Of a stretch of DNA of 64,000 nucleotides, positions 33,703-41,676 are shown in pieces. The stretch is taken from NCBI GenBank assembly GCA_001595785.1, contig LSSJ01000043.1, positions 23,895 through 87,894 of the forward strand. Direction: 5' to 3'. The notes below the pieces were generated by a model. That model was not told where the DNA came from. It did not search any database and saw only the letters and a list, made by a program, of their open reading frames with translations. This stretch comes from Euryarchaeota archaeon SM23-78. GTDB lineage: Archaea; Nanobdellota; Nanobdellia; Woesearchaeales; SM23-78. A program made the position numbers and the translations under genes. Each line of letters starts with the position of its first letter. Position 1 is the first letter of the stretch.

Positions 33703-33766
33703 TTTTATCACCTATAATAGTTATATAAAATTATAATTATATATAATATTTAAATCTTTCTATATT

Positions 33767-34618
33767 TCAAGAAAGTAGAGACATTCTATGATTTATAAAT
33801 TTTTCATCAAAACACTTTTTCTTTAGAGGGCAGGAGTTACATTTGTTCTTATTATCACAGAAAACAGGGATTTCTTTATTTTTAAACAAATTCAGGACAG
33901 CATCTCTTGTGTCAAGCACTTTTTTCTCTAAAAAAGGATTCATAACTACTACTCGCGCTTCATTAATATCAAGGTACTTGACAAAGGCTTCTCTGACAAA
34001 CATCTTGTTCTTCTCTAAGAGCATCACATAAGCGCCTGTTTGTAATTTATGCCCAGGCCAGACCCCTTCTTTAGGAGCAGAACCTGTTTTTAACTCATAA
34101 GGAACCACTTCCCTGACTAGCTTATTCTCATATATCTCTAATTTGTCAATCATTCCTTTGAGTTGCAAATCCTCTGATTGCACATAGTACTCTGTTTCTA
34201 TTTTTGGGCTGAGCTCTTTCCATAATTCATCTCCATAAATCTTGTACTTTTTTATGAATGTATGAACATTAAAAGCTCTATCCTTACTTTCCTCTAATAC
34301 AAGAGGCCAAGTGTTTTTAAAGAACTCTAATAAAGAAATCTTAAGCTCTGCAAGTTTGTTCTTGTTCTTGATAATGCTCTGCTTAAGAATATCTGAATGA
34401 GATTTTTTATAACCATCAAGAAGCTCTTTATGACTAACCTCTTTTTTAATGCTCTTAACAAAGCTTTCCTCTGCCTTGCTAATCTTGTCGTGCACTTCGT
34501 GTCTAATGCTGCCCTTAACAACAACGTCTCGCGGAACAACAACTAATTTTAAGACTTGCTCTAAGAAGAGCTTTCTGGCGCAGTAATCATAAGCAGAGAG
34601 CAAACTAACACTAATCAT
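33767..34618 (-). CDS. Cas4-like PD-(D/E)XK nuclease with Fe-S cysteines
   Basis: A 283-residue RecB-family nuclease. Features in order: N-terminal LSAYDYCARKLFLEQ (first cluster Cys), GMIDKLEIYENKLV (motif Asp), VPYELKTGSAP (E-x-K), GHKLQTGAYVMLLE (Q-x3-Y), and C-terminal CDNKNKCNSCPLKKKC giving the remaining cluster Cys. This is the Cas4/DUF83 arrangement. No cas genes or CRISPR repeats lie nearby, so it is a solitary Cas4-like exonuclease. ATG 34618 lies 25 bases after a TATA-like CTTATAAAC on the minus strand (leaderless). Confidence 0.78.
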   Translation of the reverse strand: MISVSLLSAYDYCARKLFLEQVLKLVVVPRDVVVKGSIRHEVHDKISKAEESFVKSIKKEVSHKELLDGYKKSHSDILKQSIIKNKNKLAELKISLLEFFKNTWPLVLEESKDRAFNVHTFIKKYKIYGDELWKELSPKIETEYYVQSEDLQLKGMIDKLEIYENKLVREVVPYELKTGSAPKEGVWPGHKLQTGAYVMLLEKNKMFVREAFVKYLDINEARVVVMNPFLEKKVLDTRDAVLNLFKNKEIPVFCDNKNKCNSCPLKKKCFDEKFINHRMSLLS

Positions 34619-34640
34619 AATAATAAGAAAACTAAACAAG

Positions 34641-34673
34641 AGTTTATAAGGGTTACGGTGAGGTGTCCAGTGC
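34641..34673 (-). promoter_or_regulatory. Promoter of Cas4-like gene with upstream CACTGGACA element, copy 1
   Basis: On the minus strand CACTGGACAC-n5-CGTAACC is followed directly by CTTATAAAC and then the gene start. The same CACTGGACA-n6-CGTAA arrangement is found at 35431 and 43600. It occupies the BRE position and could bind a shared regulator. Confidence 0.5.
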
Positions 34674-34677
34674 TTTA

Positions 34678-35079
34678 CTAAAGGCGTATTTCATTGAATT
34701 CATTTGGCTTAATTATTTTAATTCCCCTGATCTTTTTTAGTTTTAGCAAGTGTTTATCCTGCGAGACTATATAGTCTGCTTTTCCGGCAATCGCAGCTTC
34801 CAAGAACATGTTATCCTTTGGGTCGTCTTTTACCAAGCAAACCTTTTCAGCAGGTTCAACCATTAAAGAATTTCTTATAATCAAACTTGTCCATTCATTA
34901 ATAAGTTTTTCAGGGAGTTTTATTTTAAAATCTCTAAGGACTCTGGCAATCTCAGAGATCATGCTGAGAGAACTGATTAACACAAACTCTCCTTTTTTCC
35001 ATGAAACCAGCACTCTGTTCGATTCTCCCTTCCAAAAAATTCCTGAGATAAAGACATTTGTGTCAATCACAACCTTCAT
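34678..35079 (-). CDS. PIN-domain toxin (COG1569 type)
   Basis: A 133-residue PIN-domain RNase. The acidic site is VVIDTNVFISGIFW (Asp), ISEIARVL (Glu), DPKDNMFLEAAIAGKADYIV (Asp) and SQDKHLL (Asp). It is paired with an AbrB-type gene whose stop overlaps its ATG by four bases, the standard antitoxin-toxin order. Such toxins usually cleave tRNA or rRNA when the antitoxin is lost. Confidence 0.88.
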   Translation of the reverse strand: MKVVIDTNVFISGIFWKGESNRVLVSWKKGEFVLISSLSMISEIARVLRDFKIKLPEKLINEWTSLIIRNSLMVEPAEKVCLVKDDPKDNMFLEAAIAGKADYIVSQDKHLLKLKKIRGIKIIKPNEFNEIRL

Positions 35080-35333
35080 CTTCTTGCTTTTTTCATAGCG
35101 GCCTCAACATCTGTTTTGGTTATTCCCTTGTTTTTTGCAAACTTCTGTGTTTTTTGAAGCAATTTGTCGAAATCTTTGAAGGAAGGCATGCTTATCCTCT
35201 TTAACACGACAGTGTCATCTGCTCCTATCACAACGAACTTTTCCCCTTCCTTAAAACCAAGTTGCTCCCGGATATCCTGCGGAATAACCACTTGGCCGCG
35301 CGAGCTCATGCTCGTAACCTCGATTTTGTCCAT
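35076..35333 (-). CDS. AbrB/MazE-type antitoxin
   Basis: An 85-residue swapped-hairpin AbrB protein: VTSMSSRGQVVIPQDIREQL and FKEGEKFVVIGADDTVVLKR. The C-terminal 35 residues (helical, Lys-rich) would bind the PIN toxin. It is probably autoregulatory: the promoter region 35378-35452 contains two TATA-like boxes and the shared CACTGGACA element. Confidence 0.88.
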   Translation of the reverse strand: MDKIEVTSMSSRGQVVIPQDIREQLGFKEGEKFVVIGADDTVVLKRISMPSFKDFDKLLQKTQKFAKNKGITKTDVEAAMKKARR

Positions 35334-35377
35334 TCCAACAACCTCTTAATAAGTAATTCTTATTAGTAAGATTAACT

Positions 35378-35452
35378 TATTTATAAAGGTTACGGAATTT
35401 GAAGATAAACAAAGCACAGCAATATAAATCTTACGCAGGGATGTCCAGTGCT
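35378..35452 (-). promoter_or_regulatory. AbrB/PIN promoter region with CACTGGACA element, copy 2
   Basis: On the minus strand CACTGGACAT-n5-CGTAAGATTTATAT (35420-35449) is followed 40 bases later by CGTAACCTTTATAAAT (35379-35394), which gives two consecutive CGTAA-plus-TATA units ahead of the antitoxin gene. The second unit is nearly the same as that of the Cas4-like gene (CGTAACCCTTATAAAC). Confidence 0.5.
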
Positions 35453-35490
35453 AGATAAAATATATAAATGTATCCTCTTTTGCAAATTTT

Positions 35491-36231
35491 ATGAGCAAAG
35501 AACAGTATGATAAAATAGCTGATGAATACTCTGAGATGCTGAACCTGACTAAAAGATATGTTCTTACTACGACCTTTAAAAAGATTATCGGTGATGTAGA
35601 GAATAAATCAGTTCTAGACCTTGGATGCGGAGCTGGTTATTTTACAAGAATTCTTGCCACCCATAAAGCCAAAGAAGTAGCAGGAGTTGATATATCCCCA
35701 AAATTAATTCAAAAAGCAGTTGATCATGAAAATCAGGATCCTCTAGGAATAAAATATATTATTGGAAATGTGTTTGAAGTAAAAATAGAAAAGAAGTTTG
35801 ACTTGGTTACGGCTGCTTACTTGCTTAATTATTCTAAAACAAAACAAGAATTATTTGAGATGTGTTCTAGGATTATTGGTTTTCTGGATAGTAAGGGTAA
35901 GTTTTGCGCTTTAACCACAAATCCTACGCTTAAACCTATGAAGGAATTTGAATATGAGAGAAGATTTGTTAGTGTTGATAAAAAAAGTTTTTTTGAAGAC
36001 GGAGACAGGATAAGATGTGATGTAAGAGAAAAAGGCAAAAAACCTTTTGAATTCATAAGCTATTATTGGTCTAAGGAAACCTATGAAAAATGCTTAAAAA
36101 AAGCAGGTTTCAAAATGATAAACTGGGTTGAGCCAATAATCTCTAAGGAAGGGATTGATAAGTATGGAAAAGAATACTGGGAGAAATATCAGAGAAATTC
36201 TTCTTCTATTGGCTTAATTTGCATGAAGTAA
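35491..36231 (+). CDS. Class I SAM-dependent methyltransferase
   Basis: A 246-residue methyltransferase with motif I SVLDLGCGAGYFTRILA (about residue 40), VAGVDISPKLI (motif II acidic residue) and KFDLVTAAYLLNYS (motif IV). It looks like a small-molecule or ubiquinone/menaquinone-type (UbiE-like) enzyme, and the acceptor is unknown. A TATA-like AATATATAAATG lies about 25 bases before ATG 35491. Confidence 0.82.
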   Translation: MSKEQYDKIADEYSEMLNLTKRYVLTTTFKKIIGDVENKSVLDLGCGAGYFTRILATHKAKEVAGVDISPKLIQKAVDHENQDPLGIKYIIGNVFEVKIEKKFDLVTAAYLLNYSKTKQELFEMCSRIIGFLDSKGKFCALTTNPTLKPMKEFEYERRFVSVDKKSFFEDGDRIRCDVREKGKKPFEFISYYWSKETYEKCLKKAGFKMINWVEPIISKEGIDKYGKEYWEKYQRNSSSIGLICMK

Positions 36232-36235
36232 ATTT

Positions 36236-36273
36236 AAATTAACTTTAAATACTACTAAAAATTCCTTTTCTCT
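36236..36273 (+). promoter_or_regulatory. Duplicated promoter leader, copy 1
   Basis: A 38-base intergenic segment beginning AAATTAACTTTAAATACTAC, immediately before the ATG at 36274. Its first 22 bases are identical to the segment before the M24 peptidase gene at 36557. CTTTAAATAC is the presumed TATA box about 25 bases from the ATG. Confidence 0.65.
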
Positions 36274-36558
36274 ATGACATCAGAAAATCTAGTTCAAAAA
36301 GTAAAGAAGGTTCAAAAAGAAGAAGCTCGTTTGTGCGGTAACTATGAATATAATCAGGATCTTTTTAAAGCAATAGATGTCTTAAGAGAAGCAGGGTTCA
36401 GGGTTTCTGCAGCACCTGTTTTGGGCATGATTGAACCAGAACTTAACTATGGCTCTTTTACCTATTACGGGTTAGAAGAAATCAGGGAATTTGTAGAGCA
36501 CTATAAAGAAACAGGAAAGATATTGCGCCCCAAACCAAGGTATGAGTGGTGTGATTAA
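36274..36558 (+). CDS. Hypothetical protein
   Basis: A 94-residue soluble protein, no recognised family. It is charged at the start (LVQKVKKVQKEEARLCGNYE), then LRVSAAPVLGMIEPELNYGS-like text (actual: GFRVSAAPVLGMIEPELNYG) and a helical end. There are two Cys, no zinc motif and no membrane segment. It starts directly after a promoter segment duplicated in front of the next gene, so the two are likely co-regulated. Confidence 0.55.
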   Translation: MTSENLVQKVKKVQKEEARLCGNYEYNQDLFKAIDVLREAGFRVSAAPVLGMIEPELNYGSFTYYGLEEIREFVEHYKETGKILRPKPRYEWCD

Positions 36559-36594
36559 ATTAACTTTAAATACTACTAGAAAATCCTTGTTCTC
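36557..36594 (+). promoter_or_regulatory. Duplicated promoter leader, copy 2
   Basis: A 38-base segment of the same length and nearly the same sequence as 36236-36273 (AACTTTAAATACTACTA shared), starting within the stop codon of the preceding gene and ending at the M24 peptidase ATG. The likely TATA box is CTTTAAATAC. Confidence 0.65.
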
Positions 36595-37626
36595 ATGAAA
36601 CTCCCGCAAGTAAAAAAATATTTACTGGCAAATAAACTAGATGCAATCATTCTTTTCAACAAAGACCCTAATTTCAGGTATTTTGTTAAAGGTGATTTTG
36701 AGCATGGAATCATGTTTTTGACTAAGAAAAATAATTATTTGTTTCTTTCTCAGCTTTATGCTCCTAAGTTCGAGGGTTTTAGAGTGGTTCAGTGGAAGGA
36801 TTTTAAAAAGGATTTCAAGGCTTTTGTTAGGAAAAACAGGATAAGGAAGATAGGTATTGATAATCAGGAATTGCTTGTCAGGCAAAAGAGTTTTCTTAGA
36901 AAGCATTTCAAAACAAAGGATGTTAGCAAATTCTTGCAGAATTTGAGGGAGAGTAAGACTAAAGAAGAGGTTGCTAGGTTTAGAAAGGCTTGCAGAATAA
37001 GTGATGATATTTTTAAGAATATTATAAACAATTTTAAGTTTAAGACAGAAGCTGACATTGTAAAGTTTATTAAGGTTAAGGCTTTAGAATCTGGTACAGA
37101 GATTGCCTTTGAACCCATTGTTGCTAATGCAAAGAATGCTGTGGTTGCTCACCATGACTCTGGTTCAAGCTTAAAAAAAGGTTTTCTTATCTTGGACTTT
37201 GGGATTAAGTATAAAGGTTATTTATCAGATATGACCAGGACAATTTATCTGGGTAAGCCAAACAAACAAGAGAGGGGAATGTATGAAAAGGTTTTGAGCA
37301 TTCAAAAGAAATGCATTGAGAAAGCAAGGATTGGTATGAAAGCAGAGACTTTGTACAATTATGCTCTTAAGCTTATGGGTAAAGATGCAAAATATTTTGT
37401 TCATGGCTTAGGCCATGGCCTTGGTGTTGAGATTCATGAAAATCCAAGTATCTTGAGAAAATCAAGGGATAAGTTAATCAAAGGAAGTGTTTTTACAATT
37501 GAGCCAGGTTATTACAATCCAAGAACAGGTATTGGTATAAGGATTGAGGATGATGTTTATCTTAGAGCTAAAAAAGAGGTGCTGACTAAGAGTACAAAAA
37601 AACTGATTTGTCTAAGATTAAAATGA
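36595..37626 (+). CDS. M24-family Xaa-Pro aminopeptidase
   Basis: A 343-residue proline-specific aminopeptidase. The N-terminal creatinase-like domain (to about residue 120) is followed by the pita-bread catalytic domain. Metal ligands visible: LILDFGIKYKGYLSDMTRT (two Asp), YFVHGLGHGLGVEIHENP (His), VFTIEPGYY (Glu) and GIRIEDDV (Glu). It releases N-terminal residues before Pro and helps peptide recycling. Its stop overlaps the PfkB gene start by ATGA. Confidence 0.9.
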   Translation: MKLPQVKKYLLANKLDAIILFNKDPNFRYFVKGDFEHGIMFLTKKNNYLFLSQLYAPKFEGFRVVQWKDFKKDFKAFVRKNRIRKIGIDNQELLVRQKSFLRKHFKTKDVSKFLQNLRESKTKEEVARFRKACRISDDIFKNIINNFKFKTEADIVKFIKVKALESGTEIAFEPIVANAKNAVVAHHDSGSSLKKGFLILDFGIKYKGYLSDMTRTIYLGKPNKQERGMYEKVLSIQKKCIEKARIGMKAETLYNYALKLMGKDAKYFVHGLGHGLGVEIHENPSILRKSRDKLIKGSVFTIEPGYYNPRTGIGIRIEDDVYLRAKKEVLTKSTKKLICLRLK

Positions 37627-38522
37627 AGAAGCTTGAAGTAGCAGTGCTTGGCCCTCTTTGCAAGGATAAGGTAATACTTAAAGGAAAAAAGCATTATCAG
37701 CTTGGTAGTGCTGTTTATTATATTGGCCATGCTCTTTCTTGTTTAGGAGCAGATGTCACTGTTTTTGCTAGTTATGGGAATGAAGGGGATAAATGGCTAG
37801 AGGATTTTAAATACCAAGAATTAGTTCATATACCTGCTCAAGGCACAATAAGGTTTACCAATGAGTATCTAAACAAAGATGATCTTGAAACCCGTATACA
37901 AAGAGCAGAGATGTATAAGAATGAAATAAGACAAGAACACCTCATGGCTTATGATTTTAATCAGTTTGAATACATAATTTTTGCTCCTTTGTTTCACGAC
38001 AACTTTTCATTACAAACTATTATGTATATAGCTGAAAACTCAAGGAGCAGTGCAAATATCTTTTTGGCTGGTCAAGGCATGATAAGATACCTTGAAAATG
38101 ATAAAATCGTATTTAGAAAACCTGAAAACATAATCAACACTTTTCCTTTTATTGATTATTTGTTTTTAGATGAAAACGAATTAAGGTTTGTTAGTCAGGA
38201 AGAGGATTTATCAAAAGGAGCACGTCATTTGCAGGAAAAAGGAATTAATAATGTCATTGTTACAAAAGCTAACAGGGGTTCTGTGCTTTTTCTAGGAGAC
38301 CAGTTTTACAAGATAAAGGCTTTCCCACCCCAGGTTCATGAAAAAAGAATTGACCTCACAGGAGCAGGAGATTCTTACCTGGCTGGTTTTATTAAGGCAA
38401 AGGAATTCTTTAATCATCCTCAGGCATGGGGGGAAACAGCAGCAAAGGTAGCAACCATGGCTATAGAGAAGAGAGGGGCTTTTAATAAATCTTGGAATGA
38501 TGTTTTAGCAAGAACATTCTGA
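37623..38522 (+). CDS. PfkB-family carbohydrate/nucleoside kinase
   Basis: A 299-residue ribokinase-superfamily protein. The C-terminal signature RIDLTGAGDSYLAGF carries the anion hole and catalytic Asp. YQLGSAVYYIGHALSCLGAD corresponds to the N-terminal GG region. The substrate (ribose, fructose, nucleoside) cannot be told. ATG 37623 overlaps the peptidase stop by four bases; the in-frame upstream start at 37608 lies in that gene and is not favoured. Confidence 0.82.
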   Translation: MKKLEVAVLGPLCKDKVILKGKKHYQLGSAVYYIGHALSCLGADVTVFASYGNEGDKWLEDFKYQELVHIPAQGTIRFTNEYLNKDDLETRIQRAEMYKNEIRQEHLMAYDFNQFEYIIFAPLFHDNFSLQTIMYIAENSRSSANIFLAGQGMIRYLENDKIVFRKPENIINTFPFIDYLFLDENELRFVSQEEDLSKGARHLQEKGINNVIVTKANRGSVLFLGDQFYKIKAFPPQVHEKRIDLTGAGDSYLAGFIKAKEFFNHPQAWGETAAKVATMAIEKRGAFNKSWNDVLARTF

Positions 38523-38570
38523 TTATAAAACCACAACCTTTATTAATTCTTCTCTAATATTTTCTTTTTT

Positions 38571-40325
38571 ATGAAGTACAATCTCAAGGCTTTTAACAAC
38601 GCAGTAAAGTATTATGAAAAATACTTGAGGAATTTCAAAGGCAAAAATATATTTATAGTTCTAGATACAACCAATGAAAAGGCTTTTTTTTCTATTCCTC
38701 CTCTTAGCAGGGCTGCTAGTAATCTTGATATAGACATGGCTGTTAGGGTTATTCAGAAGACCTCAAAGGCTCTTGATGCATTAATAGATGTTTGGAATAC
38801 TTTTGATGAGCTTAAGAAAGGGCTTAAGAACAAGAAGACAAAGGCGCTTGATGATTATATAAAACTTGTTGAAAAGAAGACTAAAGGTGAATTTAGAAAA
38901 ATCTTTGAAAGACCAGAGGTCTATATAAGAGCTAGTAATAAGGAATTCATATCTAACCAGGGCTTTAGAATGAATTTTAAGCCTGAATGGTTCAAGAGAT
39001 ACAGGTGGGAGGACTTATTAGCTACGGCAAGGATTATCTGGAAGCAGCTTTATAACCTTAAGAAGAATGAGAAGGTTGGTTTTGGCTTTGAGTTGATTAG
39101 AAAAGCCAAGGATATGTGGTATCCTCTAGAGGACTACCTTGACTCTTTTGCTGTTGTTAGGACTATGTTTCTTGCCTGCCCTGCTATCAAAAAGACTCTT
39201 AGTGCTTCTCCTTCTAGAAAGACTGTGCTTGAAAACAGTGAAAGAACCAGTGAACTAGCAGCTACCTTGTTTGGGTGTGAGCTTGAAAAAAATATTGATG
39301 AACCTGTTTTTAAGGAATTTAAGGTATTGTCAAAGCTTTTGCATCTTAACAGGCTTGAGACTAATGATGCTACTTTTTTTATCAAAGGAGAAGGTTTTCC
39401 TGGCAAACACTTATTTGGTGAAACCATTGGCTATCCTACCCCTAATAAAAAGTCAAGGTGGGGTTCTCCTGGAGGAATAATCTATCAATTACCTTGGGAT
39501 CCCCAGACAATAGTTGATAGCAGGGCTCCTCTTTGCAGGATTGGTTTCACTGACACTTTGCCTATTGTCGTCTTTATTGAAACTAATCATATTGACTGGC
39601 TGGCTATGAAGAAAACAGATGATGCTCTTATAAGACAGGTTAATAAATCAGATAAAATAATTGTTGATTCTGATAAGACTAAGCTTGAGGTTTTCTTAAA
39701 GGATAAGAAGGGGTGTAGAAGAGAGCCTCTTGGTTCTGATGTTGATGTTAGGCACAAGCTTGATCCTAAGTACTTAAAAAAGGGTATTAAAGCAGGTACT
39801 TATGCTAATATTCCTGGCGGAGAAATGTTTGTAACACCAGAGTACATGAAAGGAATATTCTTTGGCGATGTGGTTATTAGTGTTGATAAGAGCTATGTGC
39901 TTAATTCCAGAAACCCCTTGATTGTTAAGTGTGATGAAAAAGGCTACAGGATTATGGGTGGTCCTAAGAAGATTATTAACAAGATTAATGAGAAAAAGAA
40001 GGAAGCAATGAAGGTTTTGTTAAATCAGGAAAAACATAAGGCTCTGCCTGCTAAGATTATTAAAATGAAAAAAGATAATTTCAACAAAATCGGAGAATTT
40101 GCAATTAATACTAATCCCAAAGCAAAACTATGCAATTACTTGATTGTTAATGAGAAGATTGCAGGCATGATACATATTGCTCTAGGCTCTGGGTTTGAAG
40201 ATGACAGAGCCAGTGTTTATCACTATGATGTTGTTATCAATGCAAAAGAGCAAAAGCTTGATATCTATGGCTTAAAAGGAAAAAACAAACTGTGGATGAT
40301 GAGAAAAGGCAAACTAGTTGTGTAA
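38571..40325 (+). CDS. M29-like aminopeptidase with long N-terminal extension
   Basis: A 584-residue protein whose C-terminal half resembles M29 (AmpS/AmpT, COG2309) metallo-aminopeptidases: NIPGGEMFVTPEYMKG (metal Glu), IGEFAINTNPKAKL (Glu), EKIAGMIHIALGSG (His) and SVYHYDVVI (His and Asp). M29 members are usually about 370-420 residues. Here roughly 270 N-terminal residues, partly helical and Lys-rich, do not clearly match. It follows the M24 peptidase and kinase genes by 48 bases and could work in the same peptide-degradation route. Confidence 0.75.
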   Translation: MKYNLKAFNNAVKYYEKYLRNFKGKNIFIVLDTTNEKAFFSIPPLSRAASNLDIDMAVRVIQKTSKALDALIDVWNTFDELKKGLKNKKTKALDDYIKLVEKKTKGEFRKIFERPEVYIRASNKEFISNQGFRMNFKPEWFKRYRWEDLLATARIIWKQLYNLKKNEKVGFGFELIRKAKDMWYPLEDYLDSFAVVRTMFLACPAIKKTLSASPSRKTVLENSERTSELAATLFGCELEKNIDEPVFKEFKVLSKLLHLNRLETNDATFFIKGEGFPGKHLFGETIGYPTPNKKSRWGSPGGIIYQLPWDPQTIVDSRAPLCRIGFTDTLPIVVFIETNHIDWLAMKKTDDALIRQVNKSDKIIVDSDKTKLEVFLKDKKGCRREPLGSDVDVRHKLDPKYLKKGIKAGTYANIPGGEMFVTPEYMKGIFFGDVVISVDKSYVLNSRNPLIVKCDEKGYRIMGGPKKIINKINEKKKEAMKVLLNQEKHKALPAKIIKMKKDNFNKIGEFAINTNPKAKLCNYLIVNEKIAGMIHIALGSGFEDDRASVYHYDVVINAKEQKLDIYGLKGKNKLWMMRKGKLVV

Positions 40326-40386
40326 TTTGCTTTTATTTTTATAAATTTTTTAATTAATTTTTAAATCTTTTTAAAATAATTTTTTG

Positions 40387-40409
40387 CAAATTTCTCGTAG
40401 AGAAATTTG
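40387..40409 (+). terminator. Hairpin, 10-bp stem with 3-base loop
   Basis: CAAATTTCTC-GTA-GAGAAATTTG lies between the M29-like gene and the PAN promoter (TATA-like GGTTTATAAAC at about 40438). It may end or protect the 3' end of the upstream transcript. Confidence 0.4.
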
Positions 40410-40469
40410 AGGTTTCGACGAATTTTTTAACAGTAAGGTTTATAAACTAAACAGTATTTCGCATTTGTC

Positions 40470-41606
40470 ATGGTGAGTAGACACGATCTTAAACGTTCTT
40501 TTTTTTCTTATACTACTTCTTCTAGTGAATTAGAAGAAGAAAATAGATTGCTAAAAGAAACCGTGTCCCAGCTAAGAGAAGAGCTTGAACGCTTCAGAAG
40601 CCCATCCTTAATGGTAGCAGAGATAGTAGATGTTTTAAAAGACAACGCCATAATCTTACTTCCTAATGGCAATAAATTCTTGGTTCAGATATCAAACAAT
40701 GTTAAAGACCTTATTTCTGGAGAAACCGTGCTTGTAGAGCAAAGAAACCTTACAATTGTTGACAGGGTGGCTGCTTCAAAACACTTTAATGTTGAAAGAT
40801 TTGTGATAATGGAGAAACCCAACGTTAAGTGGTCAGAGATAGGAGGCCTTGATTCTCAAGTGCGAGAGATAAAAGAGGTAATAGAGCTACCTCTAAAGAA
40901 CCCAGAACTTTTTAAAAAAGTAGGAATTCAACCACCCAAAGGCATTCTGCTTCAAGGAGCGCCAGGCACAGGCAAAACCCTACTAGCAAAAGCAGTGGCT
41001 GCAAGCACGCACTCAACATTTGTAGAAATTGTAGGTTCAGAACTAGTACAGAAATTCATTGGAGAAGGAGCAAAGCTGGTAAAAGAAATCTTTACTTTGG
41101 CAAGAAAAAAATCACCAAGCATTGTATTCATTGATGAGCTGGATGCAATAGCTGCTAAAAGAGTAGATGTGGGTACTAGCGGAGAAAGAGAAGTGCAGAG
41201 AACCTTTATGCAATTCCTAGCAGAGATAGACGGATTTAAGCCTTTAGCTAATGTGAAGATAATAGGATGTACCAATAGAATGGACATCCTAGACCCTGCA
41301 GTTATAAGACCAGGCAGACTTGACAGAATAATAGAAGTGCCCATACCTAATGATAAAGGCTTGAAAGAAATATTTAAGATACACACCAAGAACATGACCC
41401 TTGAAAGAAAAGTAAAAGTAGATGCTCTTCTAAAAAAGATGAAAGGCTTCTCAGGAGCAGAAGTAAAGGCTATGTGCACAGAAGCAGGCTACTTTGCAAT
41501 CAGAAGCAACAGAACCAAGATTACTCATCATGACTGCTTATGCGCGATAGACAAGATAAAGAAAGAAGAAGCAGAAGGAGATGAGTTTATAAGGATGTTT
41601 GGTTAA
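40470..41606 (+). CDS. pan: Proteasome-activating nucleotidase PAN
   Basis: Archaeal hexameric ATPase that unfolds substrates for the 20S proteasome. The N-terminal coiled coil (SSELEEENRLLKETVSQLRE) and OB domain are followed by the AAA core: Walker A GAPGTGKTLLAKA, Walker B SIVFIDELDAIAAKR, second region of homology ending RPGRLDRIIEVP. The protein ends FIRMFG, an HbYX-like end with Phe in place of Tyr. 378 residues is slightly short, mostly at the N-terminus. A TATA box about 27 bases upstream suggests a leaderless message. Confidence 0.95.
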   Translation: MVSRHDLKRSFFSYTTSSSELEEENRLLKETVSQLREELERFRSPSLMVAEIVDVLKDNAIILLPNGNKFLVQISNNVKDLISGETVLVEQRNLTIVDRVAASKHFNVERFVIMEKPNVKWSEIGGLDSQVREIKEVIELPLKNPELFKKVGIQPPKGILLQGAPGTGKTLLAKAVAASTHSTFVEIVGSELVQKFIGEGAKLVKEIFTLARKKSPSIVFIDELDAIAAKRVDVGTSGEREVQRTFMQFLAEIDGFKPLANVKIIGCTNRMDILDPAVIRPGRLDRIIEVPIPNDKGLKEIFKIHTKNMTLERKVKVDALLKKMKGFSGAEVKAMCTEAGYFAIRSNRTKITHHDCLCAIDKIKKEEAEGDEFIRMFG

Positions 41607-41676
41607 ATGGGTTTTTTAGATATTAATTCTTGAAGTTTAGAAAAAACATTAAAATCATAACAAATTCTTAGTTTAT

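Noticed and set aside
33767..35333. CRISPR-Cas locus suggested by the Cas4-like nuclease
   Set aside because: No regularly spaced repeats and no cas1/cas2-like genes on either strand.
40326..40469. Extra small gene before PAN
   Set aside because: The gap is A/T-rich with a hairpin and a TATA box only; no frame with a ribosome-binding site.
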